The notes: generated from the letters alone by a model not told the origin. A DNA stretch of 12,283 nt from Niveispirillum sp. (GCA_016463045.1 JAEMSB010000052.1:1748-14030); one strand, 5' to 3'. Positions 1 through 7,910 are shown, counted from the stretch's first letter. Program-made: numbers and translations.

Positions 1-272
1 GTGACAGCCAGCGCATCGCGCGGCTGCGCCAGATACGCCTCTGGGGGCTGCTGTTGAACATGAAGATCATGCAGCGGCACAATCGGCATATTGCCGTAAC
101 GAAGCCGCCGGGCGTGTAGATTTCCGCGCAGACCATCCGGGTCGTTGCTGACGCAAAGCAGTTCATATGGCAGCCCAGGCGCGAGATCGGACAGAGCATC
201 CAGCAGCGCCATTTCATACTGATAGCCACCGCCAGCAGAAACGGACAGGCCCCTGAAAACCCCAACCCGCAT
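1..272 (-). CDS. Glycosyltransferase (GT4/GT-B type), N-terminal part only
   Basis: The minus-strand frame opens with ATG at 272 and runs off the left edge, giving about 90 residues. The N-terminus (MRVGVFRGLSVSAGGGYQYE, then MALLDAL) matches the first beta strand, glycine-rich loop and helix of GT-B glycosyltransferases of the GT4 class, in which a GGG.Y.YE motif precedes the first helix. By family knowledge it would transfer a sugar from a nucleotide-sugar donor to a growing surface glycan on the cytoplasmic side. A strong purine-rich ribosome-binding site (GGAGGGGGG) lies just upstream and supports this start. It lies 80 bp downstream of the 708-aa glycosyltransferase gene on the same strand, so the two are probably co-transcribed. 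Donor, acceptor and catalytic residues cannot be judged because the C-terminal half is outside the window. Confidence 0.75.
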   Translation of the reverse strand, partial: MRVGVFRGLSVSAGGGYQYEMALLDALSDLAPGLPYELLCVSNDPDGLRGNLHARRLRYGNMPIVPLHDLHVQQQPPEAYLAQPRDALAV

Positions 273-352
273 TGTCAACCCCCCTCCATTGGGGTCCCCT
301 TCCGACGGCCCTTGCCTGGCACCGTGACCGGAAAGGGGTGCCGTAGCGACCG

Positions 353-2479
353 CTATCTGCGCCCTTGCTCTGCCAGATTATCAATATGAACCTGCCACGC
401 AATGAACGGATAGGCGTTATAGGGTTCGGCGATGCCGATGGCAGCAAGACGCCGGGCGATTTCGGAGACATGCTGGCTGGAGATGATCACTGTGGCATCC
501 CGCAGGGCATCAGCGATGCTTTCCGGATATGAAACAGACAGGCCCCAGGCGTCGCCGGCCCATAGACCGTCAACAAAACCCGTTGGTGCCAGGCCAGACC
601 AGCGATCCAGCTCCTGTTTCACGATACGGCCCCCGCGTGAGGCACCATAAAGGTAGATGGGCCGGTCCCGAGGCAGGCTGGCAAAGTCGGCATGGCCCCA
701 CAGACGCGGCAGTCGCGCTGCCAACTCCGGGTCCGGGTCGGTGAAACCGGTAATGGCCATTTCGCCTTCCCGGCGCGGACTACCGCCATTCACGGCTGCT
801 GGCGGGCGCAAAAGAGACAAGCGTTGCACGCGTTCCCGCGCCGCGAAAACCGGCGCATCGGCCCGACGGTCGACGCTGACGGTAAGCAGGCCACTGCTGC
901 CCGTCAGACCACCCGCCAGCACCCGGTGCGCCAGGAACCCCGCCGCAGCCTCACCCAGTTCAGGATCGCGGCGAAGAACGGATGTCAGACGCGCGCGCCG
1001 TATCAGCAGGCTGGCTGGATGCAAGGTGGACGCGGTGGCTTCGACGGTGGTGGTTTCCACGGGGTCAAAACCCACCGGAACCGGGCGGGCTTCTGCCTGG
1101 AACAACTCGTAGCATTCTTCCGGCACCATGGGCTGAACCGCGCCGCCATGCACGACATCCACATCCAATTCTGCCGCCGCTGCAAGCAGCGTAGCCACAT
1201 GGTTGGGAAAGAGCCTGGCCCCTGGCGGAACGATGCCGACCCAATCAGCCATGGCCGCACGCAATCCAGCCCATAACACCGTCCCGGCCGCCGCCCCGTC
1301 AGGGGCGCGGACCATCCGCAAATCAGCCACAGGGCGCAGCAGCCTTTCAGGGACCGTGACATCGCCAGAATGCGCAAGGATCACCCCAATACGCCCTGCC
1401 GTCTGCATGCCCACGGCCTCAACCCGAGCAAGGGCATCGTCCCAGCCACCCGGTTCCACCGGCAGAACCAGGTCAACCGGCACCCGCGCTGCCGGGTCCA
1501 AAGGCCGCTCAAAGCCGAGCATTCGGCGGCCCCGCTCCAACAGATCCGGCAAGGGTGCGAACAGCTTCTCCAGGCTGAACCTTTCCACAAAGATGGCCTG
1601 TGCCGCCCGCGCCATTTCCCGACCGCGCAATGGATTGGCCCGCGCCCACGCGACATGGGCCAGTATCTGTTCGGCGACCTCCATCTCGCCCGCTTTCAAG
1701 TCGACATAGAGTACATTCTCACCGAAAGCCTCCACGATGAAGGGATGATGATCCGCGATGGTCAGCGCGCCGGCCGCCGCCAGCTCAAAAACACGCATGT
1801 TGGGAATAGCCGCCTGGGCATGCACCGGCAGATGCAGCGCCAGCCCAAGCCCGCACGCATTGGCCTTTTCAATCACCGATCGTCCATCGAATGGCACCTC
1901 GCCCGTAAAGGCATCCGCCATATGCGCCCACCGGTCGCGGCGTCCATGGAGCGCCAGGACACCGGCGGCCGCCAACCGTTTCAGCAGATGGGGATATCTT
2001 TTACCGTCCCAGTTGGAACCGATATAAAATAATTGGCTGTCGGGATTGAGTGTTGGTTCCAACGCCCATGCCGGAGAACTCGGATAGATCGGCGCGGTTA
2101 GCAGGGGACGCGCGGTCGGCCAGAACAGATCTGCCAGCCGTTGGCGCAGGTCGTCACCTGCGGTCAGGAACCCATCATAGGAACGCTCATTCCTCATGAA
2201 AACGGGATAGGCTTCATGCAGTTTGGGCGGATTCCAATGGCAGGCCACCGTGAAATGACGTGTCAGCTTGGGCGTGACCTGCGGGTGCAGCGATATGACC
2301 ATGTCGGGATCGAAGGCTTCGATCTCTGCCGCGCGGTGTGCAACAACCGCCTCCCACCCTATCGCCTTGGCTGCGGCCAGCATGCGCAGTGCCAATTCAC
2401 GCTCCGCAAACGGCGCGTCAGTTTCGAAAGGGTTTAGGAAAACTACACGCAAGGCGGTGGAAGAAGGCCGCGTCGTCAT
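353..2479 (-). CDS. Multidomain glycosyltransferase: CgeB-like GT-B, degenerate GT-A-like middle, C-terminal Rossmann-like domain
   Basis: A 708-residue protein. Residues about 1-320 resemble the CgeB/Glyco_trans_1_2 type of GT-B glycosyltransferase: a beta strand RVVFLNPF, then FYIGSNWDGKRYP at 151-163, LHGRRD at 177-182, and the donor-side helix motif IPNMRVFELAAAGALTIAD at 225-243. Residues about 333-530 look like a GT-A (GT2-like) fold (VDLVLPVEPGG, WVGIVPPGARL) without an obvious DXD motif. Residues about 605-700 form a nucleotide-binding-like segment beginning IYLYGASRGGR, reminiscent of the Rossmann domains attached to sugar-modifying enzymes. The start at 2479 (MTTRPSS) is chosen because homology-like sequence begins just after it; an in-frame ATG at 2542 would add 21 unconvincing residues. 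It probably heads a minus-strand operon with the GT4 gene. Substrate is unknown; the domain calls are by pattern only. Confidence 0.75.
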   Translation of the reverse strand: MTTRPSSTALRVVFLNPFETDAPFAERELALRMLAAAKAIGWEAVVAHRAAEIEAFDPDMVISLHPQVTPKLTRHFTVACHWNPPKLHEAYPVFMRNERSYDGFLTAGDDLRQRLADLFWPTARPLLTAPIYPSSPAWALEPTLNPDSQLFYIGSNWDGKRYPHLLKRLAAAGVLALHGRRDRWAHMADAFTGEVPFDGRSVIEKANACGLGLALHLPVHAQAAIPNMRVFELAAAGALTIADHHPFIVEAFGENVLYVDLKAGEMEVAEQILAHVAWARANPLRGREMARAAQAIFVERFSLEKLFAPLPDLLERGRRMLGFERPLDPAARVPVDLVLPVEPGGWDDALARVEAVGMQTAGRIGVILAHSGDVTVPERLLRPVADLRMVRAPDGAAAGTVLWAGLRAAMADWVGIVPPGARLFPNHVATLLAAAAELDVDVVHGGAVQPMVPEECYELFQAEARPVPVGFDPVETTTVEATASTLHPASLLIRRARLTSVLRRDPELGEAAAGFLAHRVLAGGLTGSSGLLTVSVDRRADAPVFAARERVQRLSLLRPPAAVNGGSPRREGEMAITGFTDPDPELAARLPRLWGHADFASLPRDRPIYLYGASRGGRIVKQELDRWSGLAPTGFVDGLWAGDAWGLSVSYPESIADALRDATVIISSQHVSEIARRLAAIGIAEPYNAYPFIAWQVHIDNLAEQGRR

Positions 2480-2817
2480 TGATATGATCCGGCAAAGACA
2501 AACAAAACCATGCGCGCATTGGGCCGACCGTCCTTGCGGCATTGCATCGGCATCAGAGCGTCACCCTTTCCCCAAAGACAGCAATCACACAAATCCTTGA
2601 TAAATGCACATGCCGACTGAAGAGAATGGGGTAATCGGCATCCATCCGCCCCGAACCACTTTCCTTGGATTCAGTTGACGCACCGGCTACAGATTAAGTA
2701 ACGTGTTTCCGCTGACACACAAGATGAATTCTATCTCCTTTTCAACAAAACATGCAATGATAAGAATATAATACATCGCTAAGCCCCCTTCCCCGGCGGT
2801 TGATTGAGAACATTCGG
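2480..2817. other. Divergent intergenic region with probable promoters for both directions
   Basis: About 340 bp separate the two divergent transcription units. The segment 2600-2790 is clearly richer in A and T than the flanking genes, as expected for a promoter region. I see no convincing coding frame, tRNA or strong terminator hairpin. A perfect TATAAT hexamer is listed separately. A TTGACG hexamer at 2675-2680 could be a -35 element, but no good -10 follows at 16-18 bp. No clear minus-strand promoter could be picked by eye. Confidence 0.5.
2767..2772 (+). promoter_or_regulatory. Candidate -10 box (TATAAT) for the plus-strand cluster
   Basis: An exact match to the sigma-70 -10 consensus lies 46 bp before the chosen ATG of the TPR gene. 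The -35 region is poor: AACAAA at 17-bp spacing, or TTCAAC at 20-bp spacing. It is therefore only a candidate. It is the best -10 match I found in the divergent region and would drive the TPR, radical SAM and FkbM-like genes. Confidence 0.3.
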
Positions 2818-4164
2818 ATGATGCGGAACGCCCCAATGGTTTCCTGCGGCACCGCCGGCAAACGGGCCGACATTGCGGAAGGGTGTGTCGAGCATTGGCG
2901 GGACGCAGTCCGCCTCAACACGGTTCTAAACTATCGCCATCATATGGCATCCGCCTTCCTGAATGCGCACGACCACGCCGCGCTGATAGCGGAGTTACAG
3001 CGGCTGGTTACGCTGGACCCCCGACAGTACGGCTTTGCCGCAACACTTCTGGTCCGTTTGAACCAGCAGAGCGTCCGCGACCACGCGCGTGCGGCCACAG
3101 AATACGCGACGGTCTCCGCCCTTCAGGCAATGGTTGAAGCAGATCCCGACCGGTACGGCTTCGCCCTGCGCGTGATCCGGCAATTTGAGGGAGCGGCGGC
3201 AAGAGAATGGGCTCGCGCCGCCCTGGATGAGATTTTCGCGGGTGAAGCAGAAGATCAGGCCATGGTTCTTCTTGACGAGGCGGAGGCAGCACATAGCCAT
3301 GGAGAGGGGAGCGAGGCCGTTGCCTTGACCCGGCGCGCGCTGTCGCTGGATCCAGGTTCCGTCACCTACCGTCCCCAAACGGTGATCATGGTCGCCGGGG
3401 AGTTGCGCCGTAACAGCGAGGAGGCCCTGCGCTGGTGCGATCTGGCCGCCCCCCATGCTGACGACATGTTCGATATCCTGCATCAGAAGGGCTTTTCCTA
3501 CCTGCTGCTCAATCGCCAGATGGAGGCCCAACGGGATCTGCTGGCTTCGCTCGCCCTGGCACCGGAACGGATGTCGTCCTGGTATGTCCTGGGTCAGTTT
3601 CATCGGCTCCGGTTCGAAGATACACAGGCTCTGGAATGTTACTGGCGGGTCCGCAACAGCACCGACCCGCTGCGGGTTTGGGCGGGTCTCATGATCGGCT
3701 ACACCCATCTGCTGCATGACCGTCTGCGGGAGGCGATGGAAATCTGTGACCATGTCCGGGCAGAACATCCCTGGATGAAATGGGCGCTGATCATCCGGGG
3801 ACTGGTGCATCTGCGGGCGGGTGATTTGGATGCGGCGGAACACGCCATCAATGAGGGCAGGCGTGATGATCCCGATACTTTGCGGGCGCGCGTCTTCCAT
3901 GGCCTGATAGGGCTGGCGCGTCACCGACCGTCTGAGGCCCTGGCGGATTTCAATGGGGAATGCGGTGATTTCGCCTGCCATGCGCTACCGCGTCTTGGCC
4001 GTGCACGCGCCCTTCTGGACCTGAAGCAGGTGGAGGAGGCAAAGCGCCTGATCGCCGATGCCGTGCGGGAGGAAAGCCAATGGATTGCCGTCACGCTGCG
4101 TTTGTTGGGACCATCGGGTGAGGCGCTGATGCCGCTTTTGATCGCAGCCGGCTTCGGGGGATAG
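2818..4164 (+). CDS. Tetratricopeptide-repeat (TPR) protein
   Basis: About 448 residues, helical throughout, without a signal peptide or membrane segment. From about residue 150 onward there are successive TPR-like helix pairs, for example FDILHQKGFSYLLLNRQMEA, WYVLGQFHRLRFEDTQALE and WALIIRGLVHLRAGDLDAAE. The N-terminal part holds a separate two-fold repeat of period 42: LDPRQYGFA (66-74) and ADPDRYGFA (108-116), each followed by a helix ending in ARAA. TPR proteins act as protein-binding scaffolds; in surface-glycan loci they often sit beside glycosyltransferases and FkbM-like genes. The start is uncertain: ATG 2818 or 2821, ATG 2836 and TTG 2800 are all in frame and none has a strong ribosome-binding site. 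It is followed after 5 bp by the radical SAM gene, so the two are almost certainly co-transcribed. The partner is unknown. Confidence 0.75.
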   Translation: MMRNAPMVSCGTAGKRADIAEGCVEHWRDAVRLNTVLNYRHHMASAFLNAHDHAALIAELQRLVTLDPRQYGFAATLLVRLNQQSVRDHARAATEYATVSALQAMVEADPDRYGFALRVIRQFEGAAAREWARAALDEIFAGEAEDQAMVLLDEAEAAHSHGEGSEAVALTRRALSLDPGSVTYRPQTVIMVAGELRRNSEEALRWCDLAAPHADDMFDILHQKGFSYLLLNRQMEAQRDLLASLALAPERMSSWYVLGQFHRLRFEDTQALECYWRVRNSTDPLRVWAGLMIGYTHLLHDRLREAMEICDHVRAEHPWMKWALIIRGLVHLRAGDLDAAEHAINEGRRDDPDTLRARVFHGLIGLARHRPSEALADFNGECGDFACHALPRLGRARALLDLKQVEEAKRLIADAVREESQWIAVTLRLLGPSGEALMPLLIAAGFGG

Positions 4165-4169
4165 ATCAC

Positions 4170-5096
4170 ATGGTGCAAGCGCATGCAGAGGCGGTCAAAG
4201 CGGTCGGGGACCCGACATGGATCGATGCCCCCTATTCGATATTCAACATCGAACTGACCAACCGCTGCCCTTTCAAATGCATCATGTGCGCGCGGACGCA
4301 CAATATGACGCGGGCGCAGGGACTGATGGAATTCGACCTGTTCCGCAAGGTGATTGACGAATATGTGCAGGATAATCCCCGGCAGGCGATGGGGTCGGAA
4401 TGCTGGCTGCATCATTTCGGGGAAAGTCTAGTGCATCCGGAGTTCGACCGTTTCATCGCCTACGCCTCGGCGCGGGGGGTGTTCACGGCCCTGTCGTTGA
4501 ACCCGCTGCTGCTAAAGCCACCCATCGCGCAGGCGCTGCTGCGGGCGGAACCCCGCAAGCTCTACCTCTCCATCGATGGCCATGACGATGCCTCTTTCGA
4601 GCGGATACGTGGCATCAAGGACGCTTACGAACCGTCGGTTCGCCATCTGCTGGATTTTCTGAAGTTGAAGAAAGCCATGGGGTCCGACGTCGTGATCTGC
4701 GTGTCGATGATCCTGTTCGGGGAGAACAAGGAAAGCATTGCCCGCACGCGCGACTTCTGGTCGGGGCTGGAAGGGGTCGATTTCTTCTATGACAAGTCTT
4801 TTGTCACCTGGGACGGCAACGCCCCGGATGTCAGCCGGCTGGATGGGGAACGTCCGACGGTACGCCGCGACCATATCACCTGCACCTTTCCCCGGACCCG
4901 GATGACGGTCACCTGGGACGGAGACGTCGTGCCGTGCTGTTATGACTATGACAAGCGGCTGGTGCTGGGAAATGTGGGGCAGCAGTCGCTGAAAGAAATA
5001 TGGAACGGTGAGCCGATGCGCAACCTGCGCCGGCAGTTCCTGGATAACAAGGTCGATAATCCCCTGTGCCGCAACTGTGATTATCTTAGGGCATAG
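4170..5096 (+). CDS. Radical SAM enzyme with SPASM-like C-terminal cluster domain
   Basis: A 308-residue protein. The radical SAM CxxxCxxC motif is at C33-C37-C40 in NRCPFKCIMCAR; it binds the 4Fe-4S cluster that cleaves S-adenosylmethionine. The family glycine/acidic region follows (HHFGESLVHPEF, 81-92), and a strand LYLSIDG (131-137) fits the barrel. The C-terminal part is SPASM-like: C238, then VTWDGDVVPCCYDYD with C256/C257, LGNV, SLKEIWNG, and a final C300-x2-C303, enough for an auxiliary iron-sulfur cluster. The start ATG 4170 has GGGGGA eight bases upstream, inside the end of the TPR gene. SPASM proteins modify peptides, proteins or small carbohydrate-like substrates. No small precursor-peptide gene is visible, and the location among glycan genes hints at a sugar or glycan substrate. 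The exact reaction is not deducible. Confidence 0.88.
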   Translation: MVQAHAEAVKAVGDPTWIDAPYSIFNIELTNRCPFKCIMCARTHNMTRAQGLMEFDLFRKVIDEYVQDNPRQAMGSECWLHHFGESLVHPEFDRFIAYASARGVFTALSLNPLLLKPPIAQALLRAEPRKLYLSIDGHDDASFERIRGIKDAYEPSVRHLLDFLKLKKAMGSDVVICVSMILFGENKESIARTRDFWSGLEGVDFFYDKSFVTWDGNAPDVSRLDGERPTVRRDHITCTFPRTRMTVTWDGDVVPCCYDYDKRLVLGNVGQQSLKEIWNGEPMRNLRRQFLDNKVDNPLCRNCDYLRA

Positions 5097-5133
5097 GCCT
5101 TCTGCCCTCCCGTTGCGTGAAAGGTAACGCCCC

Positions 5134-5907
5134 ATGTCCCTGCGCTCTGAAGAGGGATTGCCGTGGAAGCAATATGATCAGCTGATGCGCGCGGCTGACC
5201 GGCAACTCATGCTGACAGCCCGCGCGCTGGGGGAAGCGATGCGCAGCCGCCGGCAGATCCGTCATCTTTCGGATGTGGAGTTCCGGGTTTCCTCGCAGAT
5301 GGGTGAGGATGGCATTATTGAATGGCTGGTCCAGAATCTGGATATCCGGACCGAACGCTTCATAGAATTTGGCGTGGGCGACTTCACGGAAAGCAATAGC
5401 CGTTATCTCATGCGAAACCGCAATTGGCGCGGTCTGGTCCTGGATTCCAGCCCCGCCGATATCGAGACCATTCGAAACGACGAACTCTATTGGCGTCACG
5501 ACCTGACGGCACAACAGGCTTTTATTACGAAGGACAATATCAATGAGATCATCGTCAACTGCGGCCATGCCGGAGAGATCGGCCTGCTGAGCATTGATAT
5601 AGATGGCAACGATTACTGGGTGTTCGATGCCATCAATGTGGTGCGACCGGACATCGTGATTTGCGAATATAACGCGGTCCTTGGCGACCTGCACGCACTG
5701 ACCGTTCCTTATGATCCCGAATTCCGGCGCAGCGAGGCGCATTATTCCTGGCTGTATTTCGGTGCCTCGATCCGGGCGCTGGAAAGGGTGGCCGCACGCA
5801 AGGGTTACACGCTGATCGGCAGTAACCGGGCGGGTCACAATGCCTTCTTCGTCCGCCAGGAATTGGCTGGCACTCTTGCCATTGACGACAGACCGAACGC
5901 TTCATAG
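5134..5907 (+). CDS. FkbM-like (putative SAM methyltransferase family) gene, 3'-truncated by tandem duplication
   Basis: A 257-residue frame whose first 253 residues are genuine; the last few (PNAS) arise from the duplication junction. Family motifs are SQMGEDGIIEWL (54-65), FIEFGVGD (76-83), NWRGLVLDSS (97-106), LLSIDIDGNDYW (151-162) and IVICEYN (174-180). These match the FkbM-like group found in surface-glycan loci, whose members usually begin SQ.GEDGI and carry a SIDxDGxDYW core. FkbM relatives are SAM-dependent O-methyltransferases, but catalysis by this subgroup is not established. If one copy of the 542-bp repeat is removed, the gene runs from 5134 to 6638 as one 320-codon protein. The present frame lacks the last 67 residues. 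It starts 37 bp after the radical SAM gene, with AAAGG upstream of the ATG, so it belongs to the same operon. Confidence 0.75.
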   Translation: MSLRSEEGLPWKQYDQLMRAADRQLMLTARALGEAMRSRRQIRHLSDVEFRVSSQMGEDGIIEWLVQNLDIRTERFIEFGVGDFTESNSRYLMRNRNWRGLVLDSSPADIETIRNDELYWRHDLTAQQAFITKDNINEIIVNCGHAGEIGLLSIDIDGNDYWVFDAINVVRPDIVICEYNAVLGDLHALTVPYDPEFRRSEAHYSWLYFGASIRALERVAARKGYTLIGSNRAGHNAFFVRQELAGTLAIDDRPNAS

Positions 5908-6435
5908 AATTTGGCGTGGGCGACTTCACGGAAAGCAATAGCCGTTATCTCATGCGAAACCGCAATTGGCGCGGTCTGGTCCTGGATTCCAGCCCCGCCG
6001 ATATCGAGACCATTCGAAACGACGAACTCTATTGGCGTCACGACCTGACGGCACAACAGGCTTTTATTACGAAGGACAATATCAATGAGATCATCGTCAA
6101 CTGCGGCCATGCCGGAGAGATCGGCCTGCTGAGCATTGATATAGATGGCAACGATTACTGGGTGTTCGATGCCATCAATGTGGTGCGACCGGACATCGTG
6201 ATTTGCGAATATAACGCGGTCCTTGGCGACCTGCACGCACTGACCGTTCCTTATGATCCCGAATTCCGGCGCAGCGAGGCGCATTATTCCTGGCTGTATT
6301 TCGGTGCCTCGATCCGGGCGCTGGAAAGGGTGGCCGCACGCAAGGGTTACACGCTGATCGGCAGTAACCGGGCGGGTCACAATGCCTTCTTCGTCCGCCA
6401 GGAATTGGCTGGCACTCTTGCCATTGACGACAGAC
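5349..6435 (+). repeat. Exact 542-bp tandem direct duplication inside the FkbM-like gene
   Basis: The sequence at 5349-5893 recurs at 5891-6435 with a period of 542. I compared the copies line by line and saw no mismatch. They share the three bases GAC at 5891-5893, the microhomology at which the duplication was joined. The base before each copy (G versus A) and the base after each copy (C versus G) differ, which defines the limits. Because 542 is 2 modulo 3, the second copy is out of frame with the first. Perfect identity implies a recent event, or an assembly artefact. Confidence 0.95.
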
Positions 6436-6638
6436 GGGCCCTGCCGTCGCTATTCCGGGAATCGCGTGATAAGGATGGGCATCTGTCCTATATCGGCGGC
6501 ACCGAACGGGCACTGCTGCTGGGTGATATGATGGTCGTTGATATCGACGGGGGCAGAACAGTTCCCCTGGGTGCGATAGAAGGGCTCTACAGTTCGGAAT
6601 GGCAGGCCCGGATAGGTTCCGAATACAAGACAATGTGA
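5916..6638 (+). pseudogene. Second, 5'-truncated copy of the FkbM-like gene carrying the true 3' end
   Basis: This frame corresponds to residues 81 onward of the FkbM-like protein plus the authentic C-terminus: the 67 residues from RALPSLFRES to the end in GSEYKTM. The first possible start is GTG 5916, the in-frame valine of FGVGD; the frame opens only just upstream, after a TGA at 5883. It lacks the SQMGEDGII and FIEF motifs, so it should not fold as a complete enzyme. Together with 5134-5907 it represents one gene split by the tandem duplication; collapsing the repeat restores 963 bp, exactly 321 codons including the stop. No convincing ribosome-binding site precedes the GTG, so independent translation is doubtful. 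Confidence 0.85.
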
Positions 6639-6675
6639 GCAGACAACCAAACAAATTAGAGGCAGCGGCCTTGAT

Positions 6676-6705
6676 AGAGCTGGTCCCCCGTGACCGGACA
6701 GTTTT
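6676..6705 (+). repeat. Left terminal inverted repeat of the IS3-family element
   Basis: 27 of 30 bases match the reverse complement of 7911-7940; the mismatches are at positions 14, 15 and 19 from the end. After a short gap a further shared block TAAGCTTGG extends the similarity inward. Confidence 0.9.
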
Positions 6706-6741
6706 GTAAGCTTGGTTCGCCCTTATTGAAGCACGACCGAC

Positions 6742-7026
6742 ATGACGGGACAGAGGAAGCGGTATTCAGCGGATTTCAAGGCGAAGGTGGCGCTGGAGGC
6801 GATCTGGGGCGAGTTGACGATGGCGCAACTGGTGTCGAAGCACGGTGTTCACCAGACGATGATCAACGCTTGGCGCAAGCAGGCGATTGAAGGAATGGCC
6901 GCCTCGTTTTCCGGCAAGGCCGAGGCTGCGCCGGTGGTTGATGGCGCCGAGATCGACCGGCTGCATGCCAAGATCGTACAGCTGGTAGTGGCGCGGGATT
7001 TTTTGCGCAAGGCCTCCGGTCGATGA
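6742..7026 (+). CDS. IS3-family transposase OrfA (DNA-binding protein)
   Basis: A 94-residue protein typical of IS3 OrfA. An N-terminal helix-turn-helix (RKRYSADFKAKVALEAIWGE, then AQLVSKHGVHQTMINAWRKQ) binds the element ends, and a C-terminal heptad-like segment (AEIDRLHAKIVQL) serves for multimerisation. It overlaps orfB by four bases (ATGA). It can be read through a -1 slip at 6999-7005 to make the OrfAB transposase, while OrfA alone usually acts as a regulator. ATG 6742 is the natural start although no clear ribosome-binding site precedes it, which is common in IS elements. Confidence 0.92.
   Translation: MTGQRKRYSADFKAKVALEAIWGELTMAQLVSKHGVHQTMINAWRKQAIEGMAASFSGKAEAAPVVDGAEIDRLHAKIVQLVVARDFLRKASGR
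6999..7005 (+). promoter_or_regulatory. Candidate -1 programmed frameshift heptamer (T TTT TTG)
   Basis: In the orfA frame the bases read GAT TTT TTG, which gives the heptamer T TTT TTG. A -1 slip here continues as GCG CAA GGC CTC CGG TCG ATG with no stop and enters the orfB frame, producing an OrfAB fusion of about 379 residues. This is the mechanism known for IS3 elements. No downstream stimulatory structure was checked. Confidence 0.6.
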
Positions 7027-7880
7027 GCGCCGGTCGGAGGCGGGAAATGGTGGATCGATCGCATACCAGCTTGTCGGTTGTCCGGCAATGCGCGCTGCTG
7101 TCGATCAGCCGGTCGCATTATTACGGGCCGGTACGGGGCGAGAGTGCTGAGAACCTGGCGGTGATGCGGGTGATCGACGCCCAGTTCCTGGAGACGCCCT
7201 GGTATGGCAGTCGGCAGATAACCCACCATCTGCGGCGCCAGGGTCATGTCGTCAATCGCAAGCGGGTGCGCCGGCTGATGGGCCGGATGGGGTTGGCAGC
7301 CATCTACCAACGACCGAAGACCAGCGTTCCCCGTCCCGAGCACAAGATCTGGCCCTACCTGCTGCGGGACCTGACCATCGACCGGTCGGACCATGTCTGG
7401 TGCACGGACATCACCTACATTCCCATGCGGCGGGGCTTTCTGTATCTGATCGCCGTGATGGACTGGGCATCGCGCAAGGTGCTGGCCTGGAAACTGTCCA
7501 ACAGCATGGACATCAATTTCTGCCTGGAAGCCCTGCAGGCTGCCATGGCCCGCCACGGCAAGCCCGAAATTTTCAACACCGACCAAGGCGGCCAATTTAC
7601 CAGCCCGAAATTCACCGGCATCTTGACCGATGCCGGCATCAAGGTTTCCATGGATGGACGGGGCCGCTGGATGGACAATGTGTTCATCGAACGGCTCTGG
7701 CGGTCGCTGAAATACGAATGCGTCTATCTCCACGCTTTCGAGACCGGCAGCGAGGCCAGGGCCGGCATCGGACGCTGGATCGACTACTACAATACCCAAC
7801 GCTCTCATTCCGCGCTCGGGGGACAAACACCCGATGAGGCATACAGGCGAGGGGCGGAAAGACTGTGTTTGGCGGCGTGA
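7023..7880 (+). CDS. IS3-family transposase OrfB (DDE integrase core)
   Basis: A 285-residue protein, the catalytic part of the transposase. The rve-type integrase core carries D129 (VWCTDITYIP), D187 (FNTDQGGQF) and E223 (NVFIERLWRSLKYE); the spacing of 35 residues between the last two is the DD(35)E signature of the IS3 family. The N-terminal HTH_21-like segment (ETPWYGSRQITHHLRRQGH) and the C-terminal YYNTQRSHSALGGQTPDEAY are also typical. Length and motifs are complete. It is most likely expressed as an OrfAB fusion by frameshifting, or by coupling through the ATGA overlap. Confidence 0.95.
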   Translation: MSAGRRREMVDRSHTSLSVVRQCALLSISRSHYYGPVRGESAENLAVMRVIDAQFLETPWYGSRQITHHLRRQGHVVNRKRVRRLMGRMGLAAIYQRPKTSVPRPEHKIWPYLLRDLTIDRSDHVWCTDITYIPMRRGFLYLIAVMDWASRKVLAWKLSNSMDINFCLEALQAAMARHGKPEIFNTDQGGQFTSPKFTGILTDAGIKVSMDGRGRWMDNVFIERLWRSLKYECVYLHAFETGSEARAGIGRWIDYYNTQRSHSALGGQTPDEAYRRGAERLCLAA

Positions 7881-7910
7881 ACTGATCAGGACCAAGCTTA
7901 ACGCCGAACA

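Noticed and set aside
692..1276. Plus-strand open frames inside the 708-residue glycosyltransferase gene
   Set aside because: Arg/Pro/Ala-rich shadow frames without motifs; the minus-strand protein has clear GT-B features over the same bases.
2995..3981. Long open frame on the minus strand (328 codons) inside the TPR gene
   Set aside because: It is fully antisense to a convincing TPR protein, its translation has no recognisable motif, and long antisense frames are expected in GC-rich coding DNA.
5835..6380. Minus-strand frames that recur in both copies of the 542-bp repeat
   Set aside because: They are antisense to the FkbM-like gene and appear twice only because the DNA is duplicated.
6849..7895. 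Long minus-strand open frame (348 codons) across the IS element
   Set aside because: It is antisense to the transposase genes, which carry complete family motifs; its own translation shows no domain pattern.
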